From positions 17,795,001-17,859,000 of the forward strand of contig NC_090785.1 in NCBI RefSeq assembly GCF_040054535.1: 64,000 nt of DNA. The letters run 5' to 3'. Of this stretch, positions 36,157 to 61,000 are shown piece by piece. The notes below the pieces were generated by a model. The model saw nothing but the letters and a program-made list of their open reading frames with translations. It had not been told where the DNA came from and did no database searches. This DNA comes from Antennarius striatus. Its lineage: Eukaryota; Chordata; Actinopteri; Lophiiformes; Antennariidae. Within the stretch, counting starts at the first letter, position 1. The number at the start of each line of letters is the position of its first letter. The translations under genes and the position numbers were made by a program.

Positions 36157-38898
36157 CCACAGATTAAATGCTTGCAGAATTATTTTCATGACCAGCATGG
36201 AGCCTGTTGTCAGAATGAGGTTTACTGTCCTCATTAAAATGAGTTTATTTGTAGTCATTCACACTAAAAAATGTCTGTTTGTAATGAAAATGTGTCTCGT
36301 GTTTAAGTTTTTGTGGCTTTTTCTCTTTTCCAAGTTTCCAACAGATGGCACAAGAAAATGTTTATTTCTCTTCCATCTACAATCTGTCGCTGCTTCTGGG
36401 GCGTTCTATGTTTTTGTGTCGTCCCACAGAACAGACTGAGCCTCAGTTTAATAAAACCTGGTTTGCAATTGACACTGAATGAACCTGCTCACAATGAATC
36501 AATTTATTTAATCAATCTAATCAAATCACATCCTAATTTTAAATGAAAAAAAAAAGAAGCAGAAGGAACTAAAGACAACTAAAATAGGTAAATAATGACA
36601 CAATTCTGCTCAAAAATAGGGCTGTGAATCTTTTAATTATCAGTCAGTGGTTGATAGATGACTAACTCCACTAAATCTGGTGAAACCAGCATGTGAGAAA
36701 GTCCATTTATTCTCCTCTTGTATTGCTCGCTTTATACTTTTGCATCAGTATTGTCAGAGAGGTAAGTCACATTTCAGATTTCATTTCAGCCTCAGATCCT
36801 GGGCAGTTCTGGGTTTTAATCCAGGTTGTGTGTCAGCAATATGTTCTCCTCCTGTTTGCACTGGTTCTGGGTTCCCTGTATTCCCCCCACATTGCTAAAG
36901 CACGTTGTTGAAATGGTGACTTATACTTATCCATAGTTCAGAGTGTGTTCGTCTCTATTTGTCCATCTGGTGATGATCTGGTGACCTGTCCACTTACGGG
37001 TGGAATTGGCTCCAACAACCCTCAAAGGAAAATCAGTTATAGAAAACAGATGGTTGAACTATTCTGCACTTTGCCCTCTTGTTTTAAAGATATCAGCGTA
37101 AAATAGTCATGGCTGTAGTTTGTGGAGGGGCCTTGGTACAAATATAAGTTGTTTATCCTTTTCTTCCTGCTGCATTTTAAACTCAAACGTTGTTTCATTA
37201 TCGTGTCGCTGAAGCTTTTTCAAATTCTTCACCCTCCAGCCATCATTTGTGTGATTGTGTTTTTAATGCTCAGCTTCACAGCATGAGAAATATGAGATAC
37301 TAGTTTTATAATAGGTCGGGGGGGGGGGGGTTCTGCTCTGATTTACACATATCCAAAGGGTAAAATCTCATCTTCTCTCCATGTGTTGTTTATATTTAAT
37401 TTTGATGTCAGCAGAGGCAAATTGGCTAAAAGCCCTTATATCCTGATAGAGGCTGTATGTAACAAAACTTTAGAGGCACTGCTGATATAAAACTGTTTAT
37501 TAGGCAACAACATTCGTATAAACTTTTTTTTTTTTTTTTTCACAGTATTTGTGAAGCACAGTTTGTGTTTCAAAAAGCTCTACTGAATTATTCGATGCTA
37601 ATGATCACCTGACCCTTTATTCTGAGACAAGATTCTTTGTCTTTTACATAAATCTTATATGAAAAACTGCAGACCTTCATCTCAATCTGGAGCAAACAAG
37701 CTGTGATACATTGCTGCCCATTAAAACAGTGAAGATCTTTAAGAGCAAAAGAGAACATTCATTCATCTGATCTTTGATCTTCATCAGGTTCCATCCAAAC
37801 AATTATGGCAGCATCATTTAAAATGTGTGCTCCACTGCCTGTTGTGTTTGATATATTTAATCCAATAGCTTAAAGTTTTTAAGCATTTTTTAAAACCTTG
37901 ATCTCCTGAAAGGCCTCAGGACAGCCGTCTGTCTTCATGTTGTGGATGGAATACATAAAATTAGCCAAGTGCTTCAGCCTTCATCTTCTTCATACCATTA
38001 TGCTGCAATTAATGTATAATTTCTCAAAGTCTTTTCTGCCCTCAGATATAAAATTCCAGAAGAACTATAAAGAAATTAACAACAAAATAACGACATCATA
38101 GAAATAAAGAATACAAATAAAGTCCCACAAAGCTAAATGTTGATATGCTCCTCCTTTGAGTTGGTCCTGTTTGTGTCCATATTGTAAGTGAAAGCACTGT
38201 TCTTTCCTCAGACTTAAGTAATCCTACAAACTATATGTGATTTTTTTTTCTCCAAACACAAATGAGAGACTGACAAAAATTAACACTAAACTGAATCTGA
38301 GCATTTTGTTTCTGTCAGAGCCAAAATATGAGACACAATTCCCATGAAAACACACTGGAACTAGATATTAAGGCCATTTAAAATTAAAAAAATGTAAATG
38401 ATTTATCCTTAATAATGTTTTTGTTTTTACACCTTTAAACCAGCTGGGATATTTCACAATAGGTTATATCTTTGTTTACAAGGTAGTGACAGTGTGCAAT
38501 ATAGACTTTCACAAGACCATAGGTTGATTAAATATAATTAATTCCTGTAATACATTCATTTACACGGTCTATAAACTAGAGTCTCACAGGATGCACTATG
38601 TACCAGGTAACTGTTGGATGGTGTAGTACCACAATCCAACAACAGATGACGCATTAGAGCAAGTAAATTCCAGGCCTCCTTTGACGTAACAAATAAACAA
38701 AGACATTGTGTAAATAAGGGCAAACAAATGTAAATAAGGACATCTATAAGCATTATTGAACTGCAGTTTTTAACCTTTTATCAGTGGATTGCAGCATAAA
38801 TGCATAAATGCACTCAGAAACGAAGAAAAGCAGCTGTTCCAGAGGACTCGTGCGTCACGTCACATGCATTTTTCAGGGTATTTCCATGATTGCCTTCA
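36157..38898. other. Gene-free stretch 3' of tasl
   Basis: No recognisable gene. It contains a poly-G run (37318-37331) and a poly-T run near 37525-37540. The part next to 38898 must include the tasl 3' UTR, but I saw no canonical AATAAA close by on the minus strand; one candidate (plus-strand TTTATT) lies near 37617. Confidence 0.5.
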
Positions 38899-39857
38899 TC
38901 AAAGATGACTGTCAGTCTCTGAAATCCTCAGCAGAGGGGAGCTAAAGTTGGATGAGCAGGGAACTATGTTCTGAGTGGTCAGATAATCAATTTTCTGATT
39001 ACTGTCCCCAACAAATGCCTCCTCCATACTGGCCTCCAGAGAGTAGGGCCCCTGCAGCTGCCTGCTGGGCTTCGGCGGGGGCACCAGGACATGCAGGAGG
39101 CTACTGCCCAAGTTGGAGTTACATCGAGCCAAGTTGTCAGTCAAATGCTGCATGTAGACCTCATCCAGCTGTTTGTCCAGAAGACCATTCAGCAATGAGT
39201 TGGACATGGGCTCCAACCCTGATCCAGGCAGGTCCAGGCTGACGTTAGTGCCGGCCTCCATGACCAGATAACCCTGGTCTGGATTAGATGACACAGGCTC
39301 ACCTTGTGGTTCCTGCTGGATTGACCAATCAGGTTGATACCTGACTTCAGAGACTAAGCCTTCCTGGTTGATGATGGCTCTCATTGTGTTATGGGAGATG
39401 CAGCCTGGGTCAGCCACCTGTAGGTCTGGGTATTCCTCCAGGAGGCTACAGCTCTCTAAGCAAACTGCACCAAAGGTGGGAACAGGTGAACGGCCAGGGA
39501 TTGAGAGGCCTGCAGAGCCATGGGGGCCGACTTTAAGGTCCAGGCTTTGTGTCGGGTCTAACTCTTCCTGGTTGGAGCCTGATGAAAGTAAAGTAACTGC
39601 TTTAGCAGATTGTACCCAACAAAATCACAACTTGGATTTTATCTGACAAACAATACTTTTAAGTTAACTTTAGCACATGAAACAGTTTTTACTTTACCTG
39701 CCACATCTAAATTGATCTGTAGATCTGCAGACTTTGAATCACAGTTGAACGGATCCGTAAAATTAGAGCGTGGCTGGACTTTCTTTGTCTTGTGAGCAGA
39801 AGTAACTCTCTTCTCCTCTCGGTACGGCAGCACCCTGAGAAAGCCTTCAGCTAACAT
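38899..39857 (-). CDS. tasl: TLR adaptor interacting with endolysosomal SLC15A4 (TASL)
   Basis: TASL binds the lysosomal transporter SLC15A4 and recruits and activates IRF5 downstream of endosomal Toll-like receptors. Two coding exons: 39857-39698 (donor GTAAAG) and 39578-38899 (acceptor TTTCATCAG). The split codon is phase 1 and the product is 279 aa (human 301). The N-terminus MLAEGFLRVLPYREE parallels human MLSEGYLSGLEYW, the region that inserts into SLC15A4. A middle segment, LLDKQLDEVYMQHLTD, parallels human VLNEYLEQKVVELYKQYIMD. The C-terminus PLLRISETDSHL aligns with human PSLHISQYS and ends in the LxIS core of a pLxIS motif (S273), the IRF5-recruiting phosphosite; the residue before L270 is Leu rather than the usual hydrophilic one. 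The long middle part is poorly conserved. Context (minus strand, between slc9a2 and sh3bgrl) does not inform function. Confidence 0.88.
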
Positions 39858-40925
39858 GGCTCAGAATGACTCTCCTCTTCTGTTTATCTTCTTTTACCCC
39901 AATTCGCTTCTTATATTTGTGAATCTTGGTGGGGGGAAATGATTCAGCGCGTAAACTGCACAAGCTCGAATGACCTGTTTCACTTCTGTAACAGAGAAGT
40001 GGCCTCTCCACCCTCATCACTCACTTCCTTTATTTGTCTATAGGGAAAATCTGAACTCAGAGAAAATCGGGACAACAAATGTACAATAAGATGAGAAAAT
40101 TTATGGTCAGCATTCAATATATTTAAAAAAAGTCCAGAAATACATTTGACACAGTTATTTCTGTAATTACATATTCAAAGTAAAACTACAGTATTATCAG
40201 AACCGTGTATGAGAAGTATCAAAAGTGAAAGAGCTTCACAAAAGCATCCCACGAGAGTCATGTGATTGTGTGGTTAGATTGTTCAGGCTGGTGCCTGGTG
40301 TAAGTGCTTCCCAGCTGGTTAACTTGGAGCTACTTTATGAGCATTTAGGTGCTGTGGGGGTTCCCAAAAGATAAATCTGTGGTGAAATGGGACACGGGAT
40401 GGGGAAAATTCTGCTTCATAAAAATGATTTGTGAATTAATAATTCATTCAGCTGAATCAACGTGTGATTAAAATGAACCCCATTGAATGGTTTGGAGAGT
40501 AAAAGAACCCCTGATGGAGCTGCTAAATCTCAAATTTGAAACCCATCAAACAGTTCCCACAATGCACTGCTTTCTATAGCGTCGTTAGACACAAACGGTA
40601 GAGTCACTGCTTTAGTCTTTACACGTTAAATCACAAGTCAGTGAGTTGAGACTGTTGGATACAAAAGGAGCTGGGTTGTGCTTCCGTTTTATTTTACTGG
40701 TTTATGTGTGGCCCTGTCATGTGACACTTTATGTAAAATCTGAATCCGAAAGGTAAGCATATCATAAAGCTGTCACGTCTGGGTCGGTTTCCAACGCTCT
40801 GGGGAATATCTGTAATCCAGCCTCTGGACAGCTACTTCCTGTCTCCTGCACTGAGTTCATTATCAGAGTGACGTCACACACTCCACACATCTGAAGCCAA
40901 TGAAAACACAAACCTGTAAATTTGA
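39858..40925. other. Intergenic between sh3bgrl 3' end and tasl start
   Basis: It should contain the tasl promoter and 5' UTR on the right-to-left strand. No other gene or repeat family is recognised. Confidence 0.45.
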
Positions 40926-40930
40926 AATCC

Positions 40931-40936
40931 TTTATT
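40931..40936 (-). terminator. Candidate sh3bgrl poly(A) signal
   Basis: A minus-strand AATAAA lies about 890 nt past the sh3bgrl stop codon. The stretch 40926-41821 would then be the 3' UTR; it contains no other recognisable feature. Confidence 0.45.
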
Positions 40937-41821
40937 GTGGACAAAAATAACAGTTTGTTACAAGAAGGAAGAGACTATTTGAAATGTTTTGACCTTGTCA
41001 TTGTGGTCGACTGAGAGTCAGGCTAACGATGACAGAATAGAAGTAAGAGCAGTGTCATTTGGATTCTGATTCAGGTAAGATATGGATTTACGTAACAGAG
41101 ACGTCATCAGATGTGAAACAGCATGCTTAGAGCAAAACATTAACACATATCCAGCGGAAAACAACAACAACAAGAAATACAAAAAAGAACCTCTGTTGGC
41201 AGATGTGTAATTTTGGCATGTATTAACATCTTCAGACATACATCAGCTCGTAGAAAAAGGGTTGCTCTTAAAGCAGCATTAAGACAATAGAATGTAAATA
41301 AGACATAGAGAATGGGATTTAATGGATAACTTTTAAAAAAGGTGCTGAAGTTTTGGTGCTAACATGACTGACAGGAGCACAAGATTTAACATCCTACTGG
41401 TCAAAACTGTTGAGTAACGAAAAAATGACGTGAATGTTTTACGATCTAATGTCATGGACATTCTACAGCGGTGATATCTGATCCAATGATGGGTTCTCAA
41501 ACAGGAAGCTACATGTTTGTGCTAATGGCTTGACTGACATGTCGTTAGTCCAATAGGCTTAGTGGGCTGAGGTTAATAAGGAGCAAGCTGGGCTATTTGG
41601 AGAAACCCACAATGCTCTGCTGTATTAGCTCCCTTCACTACGGCTGAAAAGGCACAGCTGAACACGGGTTAAGGAAAAATAATGAGACTGAATGATTGTA
41701 CACGTAAGCTGAGCGTAATGTTGCTTCGTTGTTTTCAAATCGGTTCCGGGTCTGTCTGGATCCAGGTCTTGCTTTTTTTGGAACCGGCTTGAGGGGGTCA
41801 GGTGGGATGGGTGTGAAGCTG

Positions 41822-51217
<9,396 letters not shown>

Positions 51218-52452
51218 GATGAAATCAATCCCTGACGATGACACGGTGAAACAGCGCGCTCCTCGCTGACGCTCGGCGGGCGGATCGGTCAGCGGCGACG
51301 CGTCAAAAACGCAGCGATAAAAAAGAAAAAAGAAAACGCACGGCGTCTGTAGAGGCAAGCGCACACTTTCTGCGGAAATGTTCCAGTTCTCAGCGCTGGA
51401 TGGAGCTTTTGCATTCCTCCTCCTCCTCCTCCTCCTCCTCTTCCTCCTCTCGGCCACCCCGCCCCTTCCAGTTATCTCTCGTTGGAGCGTGAGCGCACAC
51501 TCGGAGACGCGTACGCGCAACCGAGGCAGCAGGCCTATCAGAGAGCCAAGACGGCGAGGGTGATGTTGTCTGAATATCTCAGCATCAGCCCCCCCATTGT
51601 CTGCGAGCCAGACATGGGGCTATTGTTCTTTAAACTGCCAGAATGCTGCGCTCCTAGGTGTGCCAGAAAAAAATTCGGGTAGTGACTTCATAAAAAAAAA
51701 AAAAAAAAGCATGTGTGTGATTTTCAACACTGACTGGTCGCTTTTGTGCAGCAGCAGACACTGGAGCGCCGTTCTCAGCGCAGCCACAATATTACACGGG
51801 CGTTGTGGGCCCCCTACAGGCGTCTGGGGCAGTTGACGCAATTCCTTTTCCAATGGAGCGAATTTTAGGAAAGCGGACTGTCAAACAAAAAAAACAAAAA
51901 AAAATGTGTCGGAGTGGACTAGGCGCCATATTGGACTCAAACACAAAGTGAATATATGGTGACATTCCACACTACACGCCGATGCAGACGTGCGCCTCCC
52001 GGTGCGCAAACGAGCCGTGGAGGATGCATGTCTTTCCTCCCGGGGATGTGTAAGTCTGGTGCGGGGCGTGCGTGGGTGGAAACAGGTCGGCATCATTCTC
52101 ATTCTATTTACACGCACCAGTGTGAGAGGATTCGTGTCCTCGAATGCAACTCTTTCTTGCAGGCTTCCTCCCATCTCTCCCCTCAAGAAGCCATTCGCAC
52201 AGACCCCCGGATCATCACCGGCTCCAAAATTCCAAGTGTTCTGCAGCTCCGAATGGCGTCATCTGATTGGCTAAGAGCCTATCAATCATGCCTTTAGCCG
52301 CACCCCTCCCCCCATTCAACCACTTGCCTCTCTGTTTCAGTGTGTTTACTACACTGCCGAGCATAAGGGAGACGCTCGTCTTTACATGCACTGACCCCAC
52401 TAAGAAATACAGTTTTTAGTTGTATTTGTAAGAAAACCTCCAAGAGATCAAC
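51218..52452. promoter_or_regulatory. Divergent promoter region, sh3bgrl / HMGN
   Basis: The 1.2 kb between the two start codons is CpG-rich (dense around 51240-51330, 51450-51560 and 51970-52080). It carries a GC box (CCCCGCCCC, 51457-51465), a CTC-repeat pyrimidine tract (51417-51446) and an inverted CCAAT box (ATTGG, 52266-52270). The minus half should contain the sh3bgrl 5' UTR and the plus half the HMGN 5' UTR. Whether one shared CpG island or two promoters drive the pair cannot be told from sequence alone. Confidence 0.65.
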
Positions 52453-54670
52453 ATGCCCAGGAGAAAGGTACGTATTTTCAAAATAAAAACAATAGTTTGG
52501 AAGAGATAGCGGCTATTAATGCAATGCAAAATGATTGTGAAGACATCCCTCTGAGACATTACTTAATTATAACGCCATGTATTACCGTTATTCACTGCTG
52601 AAATTTTGTGCCTATTTTCTAAATATAATTTTTATATTGTGCGTGTTCAAATTGATATTTTCCTGATCGGAAATGGCCCTCAGAACGCTGTTTCTTCCGA
52701 GAGCCTCTGTCCTTTGGAGAGTCAGAAGTCCCTCTCGGTGTCCATGCAGTTAAAGCACAAGCAGCAGCCATGCTTTGCAGCTCTTGTCCACCTTCGTCGC
52801 CGACCTACCGAGAACAAACGCCTCACTTTTCGCCATTTCGTAATAAAACCGGCTGAAATGGCACCAGAAAATACCTTAGTGTCTTTACTTTGGATTTTAG
52901 CCGCTAGAATAAACATTCACTGTCGCGTTTTGATAAAATTTTATATTTTTTCTCTTTGTTCATAGTCCCAAATGGCTGCCATTGCATGGCTCTGCCGCCT
53001 GGTGGCATACGAGAGCCAAAGCCGGTCCCTCCCCCCTCTCAAAGTCTCCCGCGCCAGCTTTCAAATCTGAGCTCCATGCATGGACTAAGAGAAAGAGATG
53101 GGGGAGTGAAGGGGGACAGCAGGGCCTGGGCCCTCAGAATTTGGCTCCAGAGGCCCACATGGCTGAGTTCTCACAGCTTATTACTGAAATAAAGCATTAC
53201 CCCAACATTTCTGGGGTGTAATCCTTTACATTGACCTGTATTGAAAATAAAATCTAGTTTACACATGAAATCAAAAAGTTTTTTCAGCAGGTGTGTGATC
53301 ATATGTAATCTGACTCTGAAGAGTCTTGCAAGTATACTCTGTTAAATATAAACCCAATTTAAGATTCTACTAATATTATTTGGATTTTCCCCCCCATTTT
53401 AACTTGTTATGTTTGTGTTTTTCAGCTTCAGGAAACAGAAGGAGCAGAAAAGGAGGAGGTAAGATGGGACACGTGAAGTAATTCATCACGTATGTGATAG
53501 AATAAACATTTTAAGTGTCTTACACATGTCTTACACATGTAACAATATTATCAAGAATAGAGTCAGCTGTGTTTCCTGAATCCAGTCCTGATTGAAGATT
53601 TAAAAAAAAAACTTGTGATAACAATTTTTATTCTGTTTCAGCCCCAGAGGAGATCAGCCCGGTTATCTGCGGTAAGACATCACACATAAAACTCAAAACA
53701 AGTAATTAGAATGTCAACAGGTTTGGCTGAAAACATTGCACAAAACTTAATAGTTTAATATGTGTACCGAACAAGTCAAAGAAACATTTTTATATTAGAA
53801 TTAAAAGCACAAACGGGAGATTAAATTTTCATTTTGTAACGTGCATTAATTTGATTTCTAGAGATAAAAACGGTTATAACATGACGTTTTTTTTTCATTT
53901 GAATCTTACAAATGAGTTCAGGCTATTTATCTACTGAATTGGGTGGTAATGAAGTTGACAGAAATGCATCAATGCAAAAGAAAACAAAAAACATGAACTA
54001 GAAAAGTTTCTGCAATTAAAAAGTGCAATCATGGTAAAGACTTAATTATTAGCACAAATTAATGTATTAAAAAATGTTTAAAACCCTAATCTAACTGTAT
54101 GTAGTCCATCATATTAATGTTATGGGACTACGATGTGGGCGTGAAAAGTGGTTTCTCATCGGTGAACATTCTTGTTTCATGTTTAAAAAAATGTCAAATC
54201 AGAGTCAAAAGAAAAGTTTTATATTAGCACAGAACATCAGCATTGCACTCAAATACAGCATTTGATCTCCGCAGAGACCGATCATCCCTAAGCAGGAACC
54301 AAAGGCCAAGAAGGCAGCAAAGGTAGGAGACTCGGTCCCTGAACGCATCACAAGCAGCAGAAAACAGGTGACGTTTGAGTTCCCAGCCTTGCAAACCTCC
54401 TGTTTTCCTTTCCCCCGTAGAAAGAAAAGGCTTTGAACGATAAGAAGGAGGACAAGAAGACCAAGAAGGCAAAGGAGAACGCAGAGGCAGAGGCAAACGA
54501 GGAAAACCACTCTGAAAACGGAGACGCCAAGACCAACGAGGTGGGTGGGTGGGAGGAAGAGGAGTGCTGACGCTCAGAATGATTCCCGGTTCTGACTCCC
54601 AGGTGTCTGCTCGGTTCCACAGGTGGAGGCAGCCCCCGAGGAGGCCAAGGAGGAGGCCAAGTCCGAGTAG
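52453..54670 (+). CDS. HMGN-family nucleosome-binding protein (6 exons)
   Basis: HMGN proteins bind nucleosome cores in the nucleus and loosen chromatin by opposing linker histone. Coding exons: 52453-52467, 53426-53458, 53642-53671, 54275-54322, 54421-54540, 54623-54670. All introns are phase 0, all splice sites GT-AG, and the product is 97 aa. Exon 1 gives MPRRK, and exon 2 LQETEGAEKEE. Exon 3 gives PQRRSARLSA, the invariant nucleosome-binding core (RRSARLSA, residues 19-26). Exon 4 gives RPIIPKQEPKAKKAAK, where most family members read KPAPPKPEPKPKK. Exons 5 and 6 give a Lys/Glu-rich regulatory tail ending EEAKEEAKSE. The six short symmetrical exons match the family gene structure. Position next to sh3bgrl corresponds to human HMGN5, but the tail lacks the long acidic repeats of mammalian HMGN5, so I do not assign a member name. 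A pause in a poly-C 3' UTR follows. Confidence 0.9.
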
Positions 54671-55501
54671 CACTACTGCCTGAGCGTCCTGTCCTCCTCT
54701 ACAATCCCTCCCCCACCCCCCCCAGTGAACCCCCAGCCAACCAGCCAGCCCCCCCCCCCCCCCAAGTCTCTCACATGGTTTCCCTCCAAGGCGTATTGTT
54801 AACAGAGGAATATTTTTATCAATGATTTTATAAGTATCCGTACAGATTTTTAGCACAAAAAGCAAAGCTGATTATGGAGCGCCTTGCAGATTTGCAGTGG
54901 TCATATCAAGTGTCTGCAAGCAAGATGAACACATTAAAATCTTTTTTAAATGGCATTTCATGATTGTTGAAGGCTTGTGTGGTGTAGAAAGTGCGTCCCT
55001 GCCGGATTGGCTATGTTGTGAGCTGTGTACTCCTGTGTTTTTCCTCCTTCCCTGTCTCCCCTCCTCTTCCTCTGCCGATTAGATCTTCCTCCCCCCTTGC
55101 AGTTCAGTCTTTTCTCCATGTTTTATTAACGGTTCAACCATTTTAACGTGGGCTATCCTTTTTAGACCTCTAAATGTGCAGTGAGTTCCCTTTAATTTGT
55201 CTTTTCTTTTTCTTTTTTTTCTTCTTTTTTTCCATTCAAATCGTGTTTTAACAGCGTGTTGAAGTGTGTTGTCCACATAAGAAAGAGGAAGATGATCATG
55301 TGAAACATTCCGGGAACAGCGATTGCCTCCGACCTGTCTCTCTTAAGACGACCCTGCGTGTAAAACAGCTCCTGCTCCACCCCCACGCTGTCATGTCGGC
55401 TTTTTCTAAACACTCTGGTTTTTTTAAAAGCGATTGAATTTGGAAACCTTCTCTGACAAATGCAGGTGTCTGGTCCCTCTCTTATGTTCTGAAATTCTCT
55501 T

Positions 55502-55507
55502 AATAAA
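55502..55507 (+). terminator. HMGN poly(A) signal
   Basis: AATAAA followed within about 40 nt by TTGTGTCAAGAGTTTGTTT, a GT-rich downstream element. This gives a 3' UTR of about 850 nt (54671 to about 55530), which also contains a 14-nt poly-C run near 54750. Confidence 0.7.
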
Positions 55508-55530
55508 ATGAAGTCCTGGGAATTTTCCTC

Positions 55531-58052
<2,522 letters not shown>

Positions 58053-58056
<4 letters not shown>

Positions 58057-61000
58057 AGGGTTTGTCGTGGAAAGAACGTCACGCTCGTGCACGCGCAATC
58101 GCACGCGCAATCGCCAACAGGTGCCCCCTCACACTTTGAGTGAAACCCCCCCTAAATGTCCAGCCCTGACCTCATAGCAAAACCCTGATGGTGTTTGAAA
58201 TGAACAGCTGTTAGTGGGTAGACTAAATGCCCTAATGCCCCCCTCTGATGGGATGCTGCTGTCTGGGGGCTTTTAAATTGTTTGTGCGCGACTGTCATGT
58301 GTATCTGCGGGGCAGGCTGTACTCTACGGGGGTGGGATGCACAAAAGGGAGTGAATGGGAGGAGGCGGGGTGATAAGAAGAGGGAGAGAAAGTAACTGGA
58401 GGTGAAGAAGAAAAGGGAGCGGGGGGGGGGTAAAGAGAGGAGATGAGGGGGGGGGGGCTGGATGCAGATGGGGATCTATTCTCTCCGCGCACGCAGACAA
58501 GATGGAAATGAGTGGGCGTCTGTGACGTCAATCAGTGTAGACACACAAACAGTCCGACCCCCCCCACACCCCCCACCCCACCCATCACCACCTCCTCTCT
58601 TCCAGTCCCATGCTAATACATGCTTCAGTGCAAACAGCAGCAGCGCCACAGATCACAGGCATAAACATCAGCACACACAAACAACCCCCCCACCCCATCC
58701 CACCCCCGCACCCAAAACGCGCTCTAAATCTGCGACCTGCTGACGCTGTCAACCCCTCATTCCTGTCTTTTCATACAGTAATAGAAGTGACTGGGCCATA
58801 GAAATAGAAATCAGAGGAAAGTTTTCCATAAATGCAAACGCGTGTCATCATTTGTGTGATTATAGAGTCAGAGGAGTCTGAGTTACACCCTTATAGATGA
58901 GAGAATAAACACAGATCCAGAGAATTAAACTGCCAGAGTAGGATTTAAAGTGGGGCATGGATTTATTCTACTGTATTAATATCACACAGTGGCTGCAGAC
59001 TGTAGTGCAATCTGGTGGAGAACTACTTTGTGAAAATAGCATCAGGGCTAAGAATCCATTATTACATTACATGAATGTACCTGCAAACGTCATAGAAAGG
59101 TGAAAGAAAAGAGTGGGCACTAAAATGTGAAAAGGAAAGAAACTGTACAACCTGCTCAGCCTTCAGAACAGATTTGATAAGGACACCTCGACGGAGTAAT
59201 ATAAGCAGCTATATTCATCATTTTTATTATCACCCCATCAAAGAGCGGTTTAATTGGGCTGTGATAGATATGTACCTCTCCTCAAAGTTGGATGAAGAGA
59301 TTGCTAAGGAATTTCAGACATGCAGGGAAACATTTCTAGTTAAAAGGTTTGCATGACTTGGATTCATCATTCTACTTTGGCCTTTTTTTATACTGAGGCA
59401 ACTTCCAAATTATTCTGCCTTTATTCACCTACAAGTACAATGAAGGTTAATTAAGGTCTTACCGAACCAGAATCAGAGATTTTCCCATCGCAGATTCAGC
59501 TGTTTTTTTTGGTCAAAGTGTCAAAATGTTATCCTACCATCAAATTATCCTTGTCAAAGTATTTTAGTATTTATTAGTTCATTATTATGTTCATCAGTAT
59601 AACTTTTCATGCTGGTGTTACAATTAATTATTAACATTTGCTTTAAAACTACTGCTAATTATTATTATTAGTTTTAATCATCTACTTATTACAAGGTTGG
59701 AGGCTTACACCTTGACTCCTGCAGTCTACACTGGTGTGAGAAACCCTGTCTTAATGATTAGCACTCCTACAAGCGGGTGACATCCTGCCTCACACAGTTG
59801 CAAACCAAAAAGTATGTATGAAGGAAAGCTAATGCCAATTCATTCCTAAACATGTAAAGTGAAAGATTAACAGCCAGAATAGCTGGTTATTCCTGCCGGT
59901 CATAGGGATCAAAAGTCTTAGACTACAAAAAAGTATTGATAATATCTGTCATTTACTTTCTGATCGGTCTGTCACCACTCCTCCCCCCTCTCAGCATTCA
60001 CCATTTGTTGTTCAATTAGAATTTTAACGCAAACTCTACTATATAACACTGGATTCTTAATTTCTTTCAATCGATTGTCCTCGCCTTTTTTTTGTACACC
60101 ATTTCTCGGGTTTAGCTAGTAAAAATAGAATAGCTACCAGCTAAATTTACTTTGACAGAAAAGGCTTACATCACACATATTTAGTGTCAGTATTTTTATA
60201 TGTCATTAGATTGTTAATGCACATCCGGCATTATGCATAAAGCATTAAGTATTGTCTTTAGTAAATCAGCTAAAATACTAATGGGAATAGTGGTGGCTGA
60301 TGATGCTGCTGGGACAGATGAGTCAAATGCAGTGATGAAGTCAGTGAATTTATTAAAAGCTGCAGGACAAAGCAAAATAAATTGGTGGTGTGAAATTTGC
60401 TTCACTTTGTCTAGTTTTGACCTCTCGACCCAAGCAGAGAGAACTTTTGGTGTCACAGAAGAACTGTTTTGAAAAAAATCAACAACTTATTCTAATGACA
60501 TATAACCATTTGTTTGTGCGAAATCAGGAATATGCTTATTTTACACATTTTTTTTTATCTTTATATATGCTTTATCTAAATGAATCACAGTCAGGCATAC
60601 AAGTCAAAGTAAGTCACAGTTTATTTAAACAGCAGTTTTAAAAAACAGCCTGCATCTGGCCAAAGTGCTAACACACACATATTTATATTACAGTATAGTG
60701 TGCACTATGGCTGCTGTGTGAGGCTAAGTAATAGTGATAAGAAACCTGTTCACTGTCAGCCACAGATCTGCTGCTCCCTCACTTAAATCTGCCTTTCTGT
60801 CCACCTGACTGATCACCTGTTATAAGCTTGTGTCTCTGTCACATGGCTAACATTATGACCCATTCTGCTGCATTTAGTTTGCATAATTAATTAAGTGAGG
60901 TCTCGGTGACCCAGAGGTTCCTGAATGGATTTGATGCGTAAGAGACCAGCAGACCGGAGGCACAGACACCATTCAGGAAACATAATCGGCTCCGGCTGTA

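Noticed and set aside
60214-60641. Overlapping open frames on both strands near 60.2-60.6 kb
   Set aside because: Open on both strands with no family match and biased toward AT-rich codons. A decayed transposon is possible, but no diagnostic motif is visible.
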